This document shows positions 25,451 to 32,965 of a stretch of DNA of 64,000 nucleotides, piece by piece. Origin of the DNA: CAZAMB01 sp964501365 (GTDB lineage Bacteria; Planctomycetota; Phycisphaerae; UBA1845); the NCBI GenBank assembly GCA_964501365.1, contig CAZCST010000020.1:248001-312000 (forward strand). The letters are read 5' to 3'. The position numbers were made by a program, and so were the translations under genes. The notes below the pieces were generated by a model. It saw nothing but the letters and a program-made list of their open reading frames with translations. It was not told the origin of the DNA and did no database searches. Numbering within the stretch: position 1 is the stretch's first letter; each line of letters opens with the position of its first letter.

Positions 25451-25696
25451 TCAGCCTCCCGAAACCGGCGGGATCAGCGCAACCTCATCCCCCTCGCCTA
25501 GCTCGTGGTCTTCGGAAACAAACGACCGATTCACTGCAACTCGAATGGATCGCAACCCCGTGCCGAATTTTGGAAACTTCGAGGAGACCAGCCGGCGCAA
25601 AGAGTTAACCGTCGATCGTTCTGGAATATGCTCAGACGTTCGTTCCATGCCGGCCAAGTCGCGCGCCGGGCCGAGGAAGAGTATGGTGATGTTCAT
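25451..25696 (-). CDS. moaD: Molybdopterin synthase sulfur carrier subunit MoaD
   Basis: An 81-residue ubiquitin-like sulfur carrier that ends in the required Gly-Gly (ALIPPVSGG), where a thiocarboxylate is formed for use by MoaE. The beta-grasp pattern MNITILFLGPARDLAG...VAVNRSFV...GDEVALIPP is typical. The start at 25696 fits the family N-terminus; a longer frame to 25717 would begin inside a dispersed repeat. It lies directly upstream of moaE, and the moaE frame overlaps or abuts its stop codon. The pair implies molybdenum cofactor synthesis, so molybdoenzymes should exist elsewhere in the genome. Confidence 0.92.
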   Translation of the reverse strand: MNITILFLGPARDLAGMERTSEHIPERSTVNSLRRLVSSKFPKFGTGLRSIRVAVNRSFVSEDHELGEGDEVALIPPVSGG

Positions 25697-25720
25697 CGTA
25701 GGCTGCTCTTCAGTCATCCT

Positions 25721-25791
25721 CTGCCATCCTGAGCGCAGCGATCGATCTCGCCACTTTGTCAGGAGATTCTTCGCTGCGGTGAGAATGACGG
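25721..25791. repeat. Dispersed palindrome, family A copy 2
   Basis: The inverted arms carry CCATCCTGAGCGCAGCGA and TCGCTGCGGTGAGAATGACGG, related to the copies at 24175-24266 and 30676-30740. It fills the gap between the DinB-like gene and moaD, so the moaDE promoter must lie within or beside it, or the genes are co-transcribed through it. Confidence 0.72.
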
Positions 25792-25797
25792 TGTTCT

Positions 25798-26304
25798 CTA
25801 TCGCAAGAACGATTTCCCAAGAAGTCGACGGATGAGCGCGAGCTGACCGGCGTGAAAGGCTTCGTGCCGGCTGCAGTGCGCGACGACGCCGGCCTTGTCA
25901 CGATAATGGGGATGCAGCGACTTCCCATCGGCGGCGAAGGCAGGTTCGGCCAGCAGCGCGTCGCTCATGCCGCGGATCGCCTGCAGGGTTTGTTCGTGCA
26001 CTTTTTTCATCGTGTCCAGCACCGTTGCCAGCGGCGGATAGTCGTGTTCACGAGTCGATTTCACCGGCCCGCCCATTGGAAAGTGCTCGGAAAAGGTGGT
26101 ATCCAATGGACCCTTGTTCCCAAGACACCGCACTTGTACGAGGAGGTTTTCCGAGGAGGTAAGGTGGCCGCAGATCCAAAGTGGATGGGCAAGTCCTGGC
26201 CCGGGTTGAAACGTCCAATCGTCGCCTTTGAGGTCGGCCATCAACTTGAGCGTCCACTCACGTGAGCCGTCCAACTGCTGGGCTAGAAAATCCGCTAGTT
26301 TCAT
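25798..26304 (-). CDS. DinB-like four-helix-bundle protein
   Basis: A 168-residue protein of the DinB superfamily (DinB_2 type). The three metal-binding His are apparent: HPLWICGHLTSSE in the second helix, and HCSRHEAFHAGQLALIRRLL near the C-terminus, where H-E-x-x-H-x-G-Q is the family hallmark. Members include thiol-dependent transferases and many proteins of unknown function. The GGGAGG ribosome site 6 bases before the ATG at 26304 fixes the start. It is followed by moaD after a 101-base gap filled with a palindromic repeat, and preceded by purE (21-base gap), so it may share the purE transcript. Confidence 0.87.
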   Translation of the reverse strand: MKLADFLAQQLDGSREWTLKLMADLKGDDWTFQPGPGLAHPLWICGHLTSSENLLVQVRCLGNKGPLDTTFSEHFPMGGPVKSTREHDYPPLATVLDTMKKVHEQTLQAIRGMSDALLAEPAFAADGKSLHPHYRDKAGVVAHCSRHEAFHAGQLALIRRLLGKSFLR

Positions 26305-26325
26305 GTCGTCCTCCCGGATTGAAAT

Positions 26326-26835
26326 CTACCTGGATGCCTTGATTGTTTGTTGTAGCGCGACGTTCCGTTTTTCAACTACGGCAGCCTGGTCCGACTTGAA
26401 TTTCCGATAGGCTTCTGCCAGTCGCTGATCGTGCCGGGCGAGAATCTGAATCGCCAGCAACGCGGCGTTTTTCGCGCCCGCGTCCCCCACGGAAACCGAC
26501 GCCACGGGAATGCCGGGCGGCATCTGCACCGTGGACAGGAGCGCGTCGAATCCGGAAAGCGGCCCATTGGCAAGCGGAACACCGATGACGGGCAGGCAGG
26601 TATGAGCGGCGACCGCGCCGGCCAGTGCGTTGCTCATTCCCGCAGCGGCAATGATGATCTGAATGCCGTCCGACTCGGCCGCCGAGGCGAATTTCGCCAC
26701 CCGTTCCGGGTTCCGATGGGCGCTCATTACCTCAACAAATGGCCGCTCGTCGAACGCCGCCAACTGTGCGACGCATTTCTCCATCACCGGCCAGTCCGAA
26801 TCACTGCCGAAAACAATTGCGATACGTGGTTTCAT
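26326..26835 (-). CDS. purE: N5-carboxyaminoimidazole ribonucleotide mutase PurE
   Basis: The start is placed at 26835 (MKPRIAIVFGSDSDW) with GGAGAAATT upstream; a longer frame to 26940 would read into an intergenic repeat. The 169-residue product is a typical PurE: GSDSDWPVMEKC, the MSAHRNPERV catalytic loop with the key His, and AAGMSNALAGAVAAHTCLPV. It moves the carboxyl group of N5-CAIR to give CAIR in purine synthesis. The sequence looks class I, yet purK is not adjacent. It runs into the DinB-like gene 21 bases downstream. Confidence 0.95.
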   Translation of the reverse strand: MKPRIAIVFGSDSDWPVMEKCVAQLAAFDERPFVEVMSAHRNPERVAKFASAAESDGIQIIIAAAGMSNALAGAVAAHTCLPVIGVPLANGPLSGFDALLSTVQMPPGIPVASVSVGDAGAKNAALLAIQILARHDQRLAEAYRKFKSDQAAVVEKRNVALQQTIKASR

Positions 26836-26881
26836 AATTTCTCCGTCTGCGGTTCGTTTGTCTTGTCTAGAATACGGCTGG

Positions 26882-26985
26882 CACCCCTTCAGGGTGCGAA
26901 ATTCAGGAGCGCATCGTACCGGGGGTATCGCTGCGCTCAACCCCCGGCTACTATCTTTGACCCCTTTGGGGTCGAAGACCCCGGC
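26882..26985. repeat. Dispersed repeat, family B copy 1
   Basis: A GC-rich structured element between the divergent purE and dehydrogenase genes. Bases 26939-26966 are identical, in reverse complement, to 52791-52818 (28 of 28). It begins with a small hairpin (GCACCCCTTCAGGGTGC). It has no plausible start codon or family resemblance and is not a gene. Confidence 0.8.
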
Positions 26986-27076
26986 GCTGCTCAGCGTTTC
27001 ACCATGTTTCAGATTGCGGCGCTCGAAGAGTCACGGTTGGCGGTTCGGAAGGGCGGATTTGAGATAGCCGCCGCAA

Positions 27077-28294
27077 ATGAAATCAGTCGTCATTGTCGGT
27101 GCCGGAACGATGGGCGCGGGGATCGCCCAGGTGGCGGCTTCACGCGGATGCCCCGTCTCTTTGATTGACGTCAGTCCCGAGGTTCTCAAGCGAGGCGTAG
27201 ATGGCATTTCGAAAAACCTTGCCCGACTTGTGGAGAAGGGGAAACTGGCTGGCGGCGAACGTGACGCGATCGTTTCAAGGATCAAGCCCTTGTCCGCCGT
27301 CAAGGACGCACGGGCGGGCGACCTGGCCATCGAAGCGGTAGTCGAAAACACAGAAGTGAAGGCAGGCGTCTTCCGCGAGTTGGAGGCGGCGCTGCCCCCC
27401 ACTGCAATTTTTGCAACCAATACATCCTCGCTTTCGGTGAGCAAGATCGCTGAGGCCGTTCGCGATCCTTCGCGGGTCATCGGAATGCACTTTTTCAATC
27501 CGGCTCCCCTGATGCCGCTCGTGGAAATCATTTCGGGAGCGAAGAGTTCGCCAAGCTCGGTCCAAGCGGGTGTTGCGATTGCGAAGTCATGGGGCAAGAC
27601 TCCGGTCGTCGCCAAGGATACGCCCGGCTTTATCGTCAACCGTGTCGCGCGTGGATACTACCTTGAGGCATTGCGACTGCTGGGCGAGGGAGTGGCCGGG
27701 GTAGATGAGATCGATACGGTCATGCGTTCATTGGGCGGATTCAAAATGGGCCCGTTTGAATTGATGGACCTTGTCGGGCTCGACGTGAATCTTGCGGTCA
27801 GCACTTCGGTCTGGGAGCAAATGGAGCGACATCCGCGGTTCACGCCACACGAGATTCAGCGGGGCCTGGTCGCCAAGGGACAGCTGGGCCGCAAGAGCGG
27901 GCGAGGATTCTATGCCTATGAGGCCGACCGCCCGCCTCTGCCCGCTTATGCGGTGGATCGACGCAGCTTCACTGTCAGCCCGCTGCTTTCCGGTGCGGTG
28001 AAAGCCTTTGCCGAACGTGCCGGTGCGGCTCGCGCTGGCAGCACCGAGCAGTACGTTTTCGCTAGGATTCTGGCGGCGATTCTCAACGAGGCCGCGATCG
28101 CCCTCGACGACGGAGTGGCCTCGCGGGAGGACATTGATACGGCCATGAAGCTGGGGACGAACTATCCAAAGGGCCCGCTGGCGTGGTCCGAAGAAATCGG
28201 CCCGCGAACGGTCCGGGGACTGCTTGCAGAGTTGAACTCCACAGTTGGCGCGGGTCGTTACCCGCCCGCGAAGTGGTTTGAAGCATTGGGGTGA
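27077..28294 (+). CDS. 3-hydroxyacyl-CoA dehydrogenase (PaaH/Hbd type)
   Basis: A 405-residue NAD-dependent dehydrogenase that oxidises a 3-hydroxyacyl-CoA to a 3-oxoacyl-CoA. The N-terminal Rossmann fold has GAGTMGAGIAQVAASRG. The catalytic His and Glu region is VIGMHFFNPAPLMPLVEII. Two 3HCDH C-terminal domains follow (about residues 185-280 and 310-400), the second opening VFARILAAILNEAA. This two-domain form is typical of PaaH and related enzymes rather than the shorter Hbd. A thiolase most like PcaF/PaaJ lies downstream, so the pair may complete degradation of an adipyl-type CoA ester. A lower-GC lipoprotein gene separates the two. Confidence 0.93.
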   Translation: MKSVVIVGAGTMGAGIAQVAASRGCPVSLIDVSPEVLKRGVDGISKNLARLVEKGKLAGGERDAIVSRIKPLSAVKDARAGDLAIEAVVENTEVKAGVFRELEAALPPTAIFATNTSSLSVSKIAEAVRDPSRVIGMHFFNPAPLMPLVEIISGAKSSPSSVQAGVAIAKSWGKTPVVAKDTPGFIVNRVARGYYLEALRLLGEGVAGVDEIDTVMRSLGGFKMGPFELMDLVGLDVNLAVSTSVWEQMERHPRFTPHEIQRGLVAKGQLGRKSGRGFYAYEADRPPLPAYAVDRRSFTVSPLLSGAVKAFAERAGAARAGSTEQYVFARILAAILNEAAIALDDGVASREDIDTAMKLGTNYPKGPLAWSEEIGPRTVRGLLAELNSTVGAGRYPPAKWFEALG

Positions 28295-28297
28295 ATT

Positions 28298-29383
28298 GTG
28301 GCAGGCAACGGCGTGCGAAACCAAATGGCAAAGGTAGGAGTGACGTCTTTGCGTAGTTGTTTTTCAATTCTAGCGGCGCTTGCTTGTTCCTCGTGTACGA
28401 CAATGCCGCCTGAGGGGTCGGTTCCTCCGTCGGAAGGCGGAGTTTCAGATTTCACGTTTTTGGACGACGGATCATTGGTCGTCCTGACAGGCGATATGCG
28501 GTTGCTTCGATCCCACGACGATGGAGGTAGTTGGGAACAAGTTTATTCTTTCTGCCCGTCATCATTCCTTGATTGTGATATTAGTGTGAGAGGATTGACT
28601 CCGGGGGCGAACGAATCGATTTGGGCGACGTGGACAGATTACGGAGACCCCCCGGGTGGTGGGCTTGCGATCAGTCGGGATGGAGGTAAGACATTCTCGA
28701 TGATAGCCAACCTTCCTTACGGACTCATCGAAAATCCAGGCAGCGACCCCTTCGTGATTTCTTATGATGGACAATTGTGGCAAGAAGACATGGAGCCGAG
28801 TCTCGGGCCTGTGTCATTTCAGCGATTGGGCGTTCCCAATCCGGATGGCGCTGTCTATGGTGGACCAAGCGTCCTGTGCATGGACAGTTTCTTTGTGTCA
28901 GGCGCTGATGGTAGAAGGGCGTCTCGAATATGGCGTAGTTCGGATCAAGGAAATACATGGGAATCCGATGTCGAATCGTTCTTCTATCCGCCGCATCTTG
29001 CGTGCGGCGCGGGGCAGCACTTGTGGGCAGTGATGGACCGGACCGTTCTTTATTTCGATGTACCTTCAAAAACATGGAATGGTGTCGGCAACCTTGAAAT
29101 GTGTGGCGCGCATCCCTGTGCGAATTGGATTGCCGCAAACGCTAGCGCGCTTTATGTCGCCGGATGGGATTCTGAGGGTAAGTCGTACATTGCGGAGGTC
29201 TTTCCATTTGTAGGTCCTGTACCCGACATCAATATTTCTCGTCTTCCGCTGCCAGATCCGACGGAAGTAGGCTTCCCGAGCTACCGCTTGAAGGCATCGC
29301 CCCAGGGTGAGTTGTACGCGTCGAGTGCTGGCCTTTATCGGTTTAATCGGGATGCCTGGGCGTGGACGAGGGTCTGGCTATGA
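28298..29383 (+). CDS. Lipoprotein with Asp-box (BNR) beta-propeller repeats
   Basis: The product of up to 361 residues has a signal ending in ILAALACSSC, a lipobox-like site. Three Asp-boxes are visible: SHDDGGSW, SRDGGKTF and SSDQGNTW (S-x-D-x-G-x-T/S-W/F). They mark a sialidase or sortilin-like beta-propeller. The catalytic Arg triad of sialidases was not recognised, so an enzymatic role is doubtful. The start is either GTG at 28298, with a GGGGTGA site very close, or ATG at 28325. The gene has visibly lower GC and different codon use from the dehydrogenase and thiolase that flank it on the same strand. This suggests insertion between two functionally linked genes. Confidence 0.72.
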   Translation: MAGNGVRNQMAKVGVTSLRSCFSILAALACSSCTTMPPEGSVPPSEGGVSDFTFLDDGSLVVLTGDMRLLRSHDDGGSWEQVYSFCPSSFLDCDISVRGLTPGANESIWATWTDYGDPPGGGLAISRDGGKTFSMIANLPYGLIENPGSDPFVISYDGQLWQEDMEPSLGPVSFQRLGVPNPDGAVYGGPSVLCMDSFFVSGADGRRASRIWRSSDQGNTWESDVESFFYPPHLACGAGQHLWAVMDRTVLYFDVPSKTWNGVGNLEMCGAHPCANWIAANASALYVAGWDSEGKSYIAEVFPFVGPVPDINISRLPLPDPTEVGFPSYRLKASPQGELYASSAGLYRFNRDAWAWTRVWL

Positions 29384-29466
29384 ATTCGCAGAAATGAGCG
29401 CGGATAGCGTCGCCAGCGCTCGGGATTTGAATTCGCAAGTAGCAATCGGCAATATACAATCAAGCG

Positions 29467-30663
29467 ATGCGAAAAGTCCTTGTGATTGACGCGATTCGGA
29501 CGCCGGTCGGCAGATACGGCGGTTCGTTGGGCACGGTGCGCCCCGATGATTTGGCGGCGCTCGTGATTCGCAAGCTGGTCGAGCGGACGCAGATCGACCC
29601 GAAGCTCATCGACGACGTGTACTTCGGCGCGGCGAATCAGGCCGGTGAGGACAACCGCAACGTAGCCCGCATGGCCGCTTTGCTCGCCGGCCTTCCAGAC
29701 TCCGTCCCAGGTTCGACGGTCAATCGACTGTGCGCGTCGAGCCTCGACGCCATCAACATCGCCGCCCGCATGATCGAAGCCAATCACGGCGAAGTGATGA
29801 TCGCCGGCGGCGTGGAGAGCATGACCCGAGCCCCGTTCGTCCTTGCGAAAAACGCGGAAGCCTTTGGCCGCCAGGTGGAAATGTACGACACGACGATCGG
29901 CTGGCGGTTCACGAATCCCAAACTCGCTGCTGCACATCATCCGTATTCCATGGGTGAAACCGCTGAAAACGTCGCGAAAAAATACAAGCTGACGCGCGAT
30001 GAACAGGACCGATTCGCACTGGAATCGCAAATGCGCTGCAAGGCAGCGATGGAGTCGGGCCGATTCCGCGATGAAATCGCTCCCGTCGAAATTCCTCAGC
30101 GGAAAGGTGAAGCAATCGTCGTGGATCGTGACGAGCATCCTCGACACGACACGACTCTCGATAAGCTCTCGAAACTACCGCCCGCTTTCGCCAAGGACGG
30201 AACGGTGACGGCCGGAAATTCTTCGGGTATTAACGACGGGGCGGCAGCCCTGCTGCTGGCGAGCGAGGAAACGGCGCATCGGCTGAATTTGGCCGTACTG
30301 GCGATGGTGGGTCCGTCTGCGACGGCGGGCGTCGATCCGTCGTGCATGGGACTTGGTCCGATTCCAGCAGTGCAGAAGGCACTGTCGCGCGCCGGGCTGA
30401 CCATTAAAGACATCGACCTTTTTGAACTGAATGAAGCCTTTGCCGCACAGGCTATCCCCTGTATGCGCGAACTGGGCATTGACCCTGCCCGCGTCAACGT
30501 GAACGGCGGCGCGATTGCCCTGGGACACCCGCTTGGTGCGAGCGGCGCACGGATCACGACGACGCTACTGCATGAAATGAAGCGACGCGGCGTTCGTCGC
30601 GGACTCTCAACCATGTGTGTCGGCGTAGGCCAGGGCGTCGCCACCATTTTCGAGCGACCGTGA
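29467..30663 (+). CDS. Thiolase, PcaF/PaaJ-like 3-oxoadipyl-CoA or acetyl-CoA acyltransferase
   Basis: A 398-residue thiolase with the complete active site: Cys89 (NRLCASSLDA), His in GGAIALGHPLGASGARI and the second Cys in STMCVGVGQG. From memory, the N-terminal two thirds (CANQAGEDNRNVARMA-like stretch, DTTIGWRFTNP) resemble PcaF and PaaJ, which cleave 3-oxoadipyl-CoA to succinyl-CoA and acetyl-CoA, more than PhaA/AtoB. This is a substrate guess. The preceding dehydrogenase could make the 3-oxo substrate. The start ATG at 29467 matches family starts, though no strong ribosome site is seen. A palindromic repeat 13 bases after the stop may end transcription. Confidence 0.94.
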   Translation: MRKVLVIDAIRTPVGRYGGSLGTVRPDDLAALVIRKLVERTQIDPKLIDDVYFGAANQAGEDNRNVARMAALLAGLPDSVPGSTVNRLCASSLDAINIAARMIEANHGEVMIAGGVESMTRAPFVLAKNAEAFGRQVEMYDTTIGWRFTNPKLAAAHHPYSMGETAENVAKKYKLTRDEQDRFALESQMRCKAAMESGRFRDEIAPVEIPQRKGEAIVVDRDEHPRHDTTLDKLSKLPPAFAKDGTVTAGNSSGINDGAAALLLASEETAHRLNLAVLAMVGPSATAGVDPSCMGLGPIPAVQKALSRAGLTIKDIDLFELNEAFAAQAIPCMRELGIDPARVNVNGGAIALGHPLGASGARITTTLLHEMKRRGVRRGLSTMCVGVGQGVATIFERP

Positions 30664-30675
30664 ACGCAGTTGCGT

Positions 30676-30740
30676 TGTCATCCCGAGCGAAGCAAAGGAT
30701 CCGGCGTGTCAGAGATTCCTCGCTTCGCTCGGAATGACAA
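30676..30740. repeat. Dispersed palindrome, family A copy 3
   Basis: The arms begin TTGTCATCCCGAGCGAAGC (30676) and pair with the right end at 30740 (CGCTTCGCTCGGAATGACAA). It is the best-preserved of three family A copies. It sits between the convergent thiolase and IF2_N genes, where the long stem is a plausible terminator. Confidence 0.8.
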
Positions 30741-30770
30741 GTCGACCGCTTAGCAATGGGACTTTCACTC

Positions 30771-31007
30771 CTATCCCTGAGAAGGCGAGGGGGTTTCAGC
30801 GGAATCCGCTGCCGAGAACCACCCGCGTACTCTCCTTTCCGTCATTCGATTGAGCTTGGTGATGCTATTTTGGACAAAGACGCCTTCGGCTCGGCAGCGG
30901 TCGATCAACTCGCGGGAAGTAAGTCCCAACTCGTGGGCGAGTTCCTTGACCTTGATTCCCTTTTTGCCCTTGTCGCCGCCACTTTCAGTCATACCCGCAT
31001 TATCCAC
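30771..31007 (-). CDS. Stand-alone IF-2 N-terminal (IF2_N) domain protein
   Basis: A 78-residue protein whose core, IKVKELAHELGLTSRELIDR and the following CRAEGVFVQNSITKLN, is the small helical domain found at the N-terminus of translation initiation factor IF-2. Nothing of the GTPase part is present and there is space for only this domain. A GTG start at 31007 has GGTGGA just upstream; ATG at 30992 is an alternative. It is the last gene in the direction of the mla operon, 36 bases after mlaD. The domain binds RNA or ribosomes in IF-2, so this may be a small translation-associated or nucleic-acid-binding factor. Confidence 0.8.
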   Translation of the reverse strand: MDNAGMTESGGDKGKKGIKVKELAHELGLTSRELIDRCRAEGVFVQNSITKLNRMTERRVRGWFSAADSAETPSPSQG

Positions 31008-31043
31008 AATTCCACCAAAATCTTCCGTAACGTGTCATGCGCT

Positions 31044-32147
31044 CTAACGAGGAGAGTCAATGGGTTCTTTTTCTAGGATTTTCCCTTGAATCAACCCCGA
31101 TTGACTCTTGAACGTCAAACCCTCGCGCTGGACCTGATCGAGCAAGACTTTCAGTGCGGTCATGGATTCTCCGAAGCGACCCACGGAAAGCACGGCGGCT
31201 TCGTACAGTCGCGGGTCATTGGCGAGCATGCCCAGCGTGCCCTTGCCCTGGGCGACCTGCTGCATCGAGAAGGCCAGGGATTGTGTGCTGTTGTCGAGGT
31301 TATCGAGCACGCGGTAGAGCTTGTCGAAGTTGCGATCGAGATCGGCCTTTGTCTTGTCGATGCCACCGTTGAGATTGTCAGAAATTTTCGTGGTCTGAGT
31401 TCGCCAAAGCTCGACGGTCTGGCGAAGCTGATCGGCGGCGGACCGGATATCGCGTACCGCTCCCTGCAAGTCTCCTTTGATGTTGGGGTCGCCGATGATG
31501 GTGTCCACGTCTGCGATGAGTCGATCCAGTCGTTCCACAACGGTCGAAAGGTTGGCTGTAACTTGCGCCTCAGGCTGGCTCACCTCGGCAATGGGGCGAG
31601 ACTCGAGGAGTGAGGCCAGGTGGTGGGCTGCGGGCGTGGCCTCGCCGGCGAAATCGCCGATGTTGTTGAACATTTTCTGAAGCGAATCGATCAGCTCCTT
31701 GCTGATCATTTCGCCGATAATACTGTGCATTTCACCGAAAATTTTGGCGTTTTCCTTGGGCAGCGCGGCAAATTCCCCCTCTGGATCGACCACGATTTCG
31801 ATGCGGCCGCTGCCGAATCCCAGTGTCGCTCCATACAGTCGGGCCTTCGCGCCCTGCGGGATGGAATATTTGTCCTTGATGCGGGTGACGACGACGACGC
31901 CCCGGTCGGGCCGGACGATGTTGTTGAATGTCAAATCCTTGACACGTCCGATCTCAACGCCGTTGAGCATCACCGGGCTGCCGGGGTTGATTCCCCGGAG
32001 TTCGCGCGTTCCGACGATCTCCAGCGTCCATTCATTGCCGCCAAGCCAGTCGGGAGTCTCGCCGAACCACGCCATCAACGAGGCGAGAACGACGAGCGAC
32101 ATTACCACGAAAAAACCGACGGCCATGTTTCGCGAATTTTCGGTCAT
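31044..32147 (-). CDS. mlaD: MCE/MlaD family substrate-binding protein
   Basis: A 367-residue protein with an N-terminal membrane anchor (MAVGFFVVMSLVVLASLMAW), one MCE domain at about residues 38-118 (ELRGINPGSPVMLNGVEIG, then VVVTRIKDKYSIPQGAKARL) and a long helical C-terminal region of about 230 residues. MlaD forms a periplasmic hexameric ring that passes phospholipids between the ABC transporter MlaEF and the outer membrane. Its start overlaps the mlaF stop by 4 bases. The C-terminal extension, with coiled-coil-like heptads (LYRVLDNLDNSTQSLAFSMQ), is much longer than in E. coli MlaD and may extend the tunnel. Confidence 0.92.
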   Translation of the reverse strand: MTENSRNMAVGFFVVMSLVVLASLMAWFGETPDWLGGNEWTLEIVGTRELRGINPGSPVMLNGVEIGRVKDLTFNNIVRPDRGVVVVTRIKDKYSIPQGAKARLYGATLGFGSGRIEIVVDPEGEFAALPKENAKIFGEMHSIIGEMISKELIDSLQKMFNNIGDFAGEATPAAHHLASLLESRPIAEVSQPEAQVTANLSTVVERLDRLIADVDTIIGDPNIKGDLQGAVRDIRSAADQLRQTVELWRTQTTKISDNLNGGIDKTKADLDRNFDKLYRVLDNLDNSTQSLAFSMQQVAQGKGTLGMLANDPRLYEAAVLSVGRFGESMTALKVLLDQVQREGLTFKSQSGLIQGKILEKEPIDSPR

Positions 32148-32965
32148 GGTTTTTCCTTTGCCTGAATCGTTCGCAATACGTCGGGACTGCAGACGCCCCG
32201 GACAAAATTGCTGACCCGCGGATCGGTGGCGTTTTCGATGGAATCGGCGCTTCCGTCAAAGATCAATTTTCCCCGAAAGAGCATGACGATGCGGTCAGCG
32301 ACTTTTCGGGCGCTGGCCATGTCGTGCGTGACCACCACGCTGGTCACCGCCAGCTCGCGTTTGAGTTTGATGATGAGTTCATTGATTTCGTCGGCCCGCG
32401 GCGGGTCCAGCCCGGTGGTCGGCTCATCATAGAGGATCATTTCCGGATCGAGGGAGATTGCGCGAGCCAGAGCGACGCGCTTTTTCTGTCCGCCGGACAG
32501 TTCGGCGGGCCACTTGTTTTGAATTCCGTCGAGTCCGACCATGGCCAGCTTTTTCTTTACGATTCTTTCCGTTTCCTCGCGGCCTTTCCTGGTATGCTCG
32601 CGAAGCGGGAACGCAACGTTTTGCCCCACCGTCATGGAATCAAACAGTGCGCTGAGCTGAAACAAGTACCCAAAGTGCGGGCGAATTTTCGCCAGTTCCC
32701 GATCGTGAAGCGTATCGATGCGCTGCCCCTTGAAATAGACCTCGCCGGAGTCGGGCTTGATCAGACTGACGATGTGGTTCAGGAGGACGCTTTTTCCGGA
32801 GCCGGATTCACCGATGATCACCGTGGTCTGGCCTTCCAGAAGGTCGAGGTTGATGCCATCGAGAACGATCAAATTGCCAAAGCGCTTATGAAGGTTGACC
32901 AGACGCACCATACTCTGGCCGGCGCCCCCTGGCGAACTCTGAGAAATGGCAGTCGGCGCATTCAT
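32144..32965 (-). CDS. mlaF: ABC transporter ATPase MlaF
   Basis: The start at 32965 (MNAPTAISQSS) shares one base with the mlaE stop (TGATG), so the two are coupled; a longer frame within mlaE is a shadow. The 273-residue ATPase has Walker A GESGSGKSVLLNHI, the Q-loop LFQLSALFDSMTVGQN, the signature LSGGQKKRVALARA, Walker B MILYDEPTTGLDP and a switch His in VVVTHDM. It powers lipid transport by the MlaE permease and MlaD ring, maintaining outer-membrane lipid asymmetry. Its presence implies an outer membrane, consistent with a planctomycete or other diderm. Confidence 0.95.
   Translation of the reverse strand: MNAPTAISQSSPGGAGQSMVRLVNLHKRFGNLIVLDGINLDLLEGQTTVIIGESGSGKSVLLNHIVSLIKPDSGEVYFKGQRIDTLHDRELAKIRPHFGYLFQLSALFDSMTVGQNVAFPLREHTRKGREETERIVKKKLAMVGLDGIQNKWPAELSGGQKKRVALARAISLDPEMILYDEPTTGLDPPRADEINELIIKLKRELAVTSVVVTHDMASARKVADRIVMLFRGKLIFDGSADSIENATDPRVSNFVRGVCSPDVLRTIQAKEKP

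Noticed and set aside
26836..26940. 35-residue extension of PurE
   Set aside because: It is translated from a dispersed repeat and PurE homologues start at the MKPRIAIVFGSDSD position with a ribosome site.
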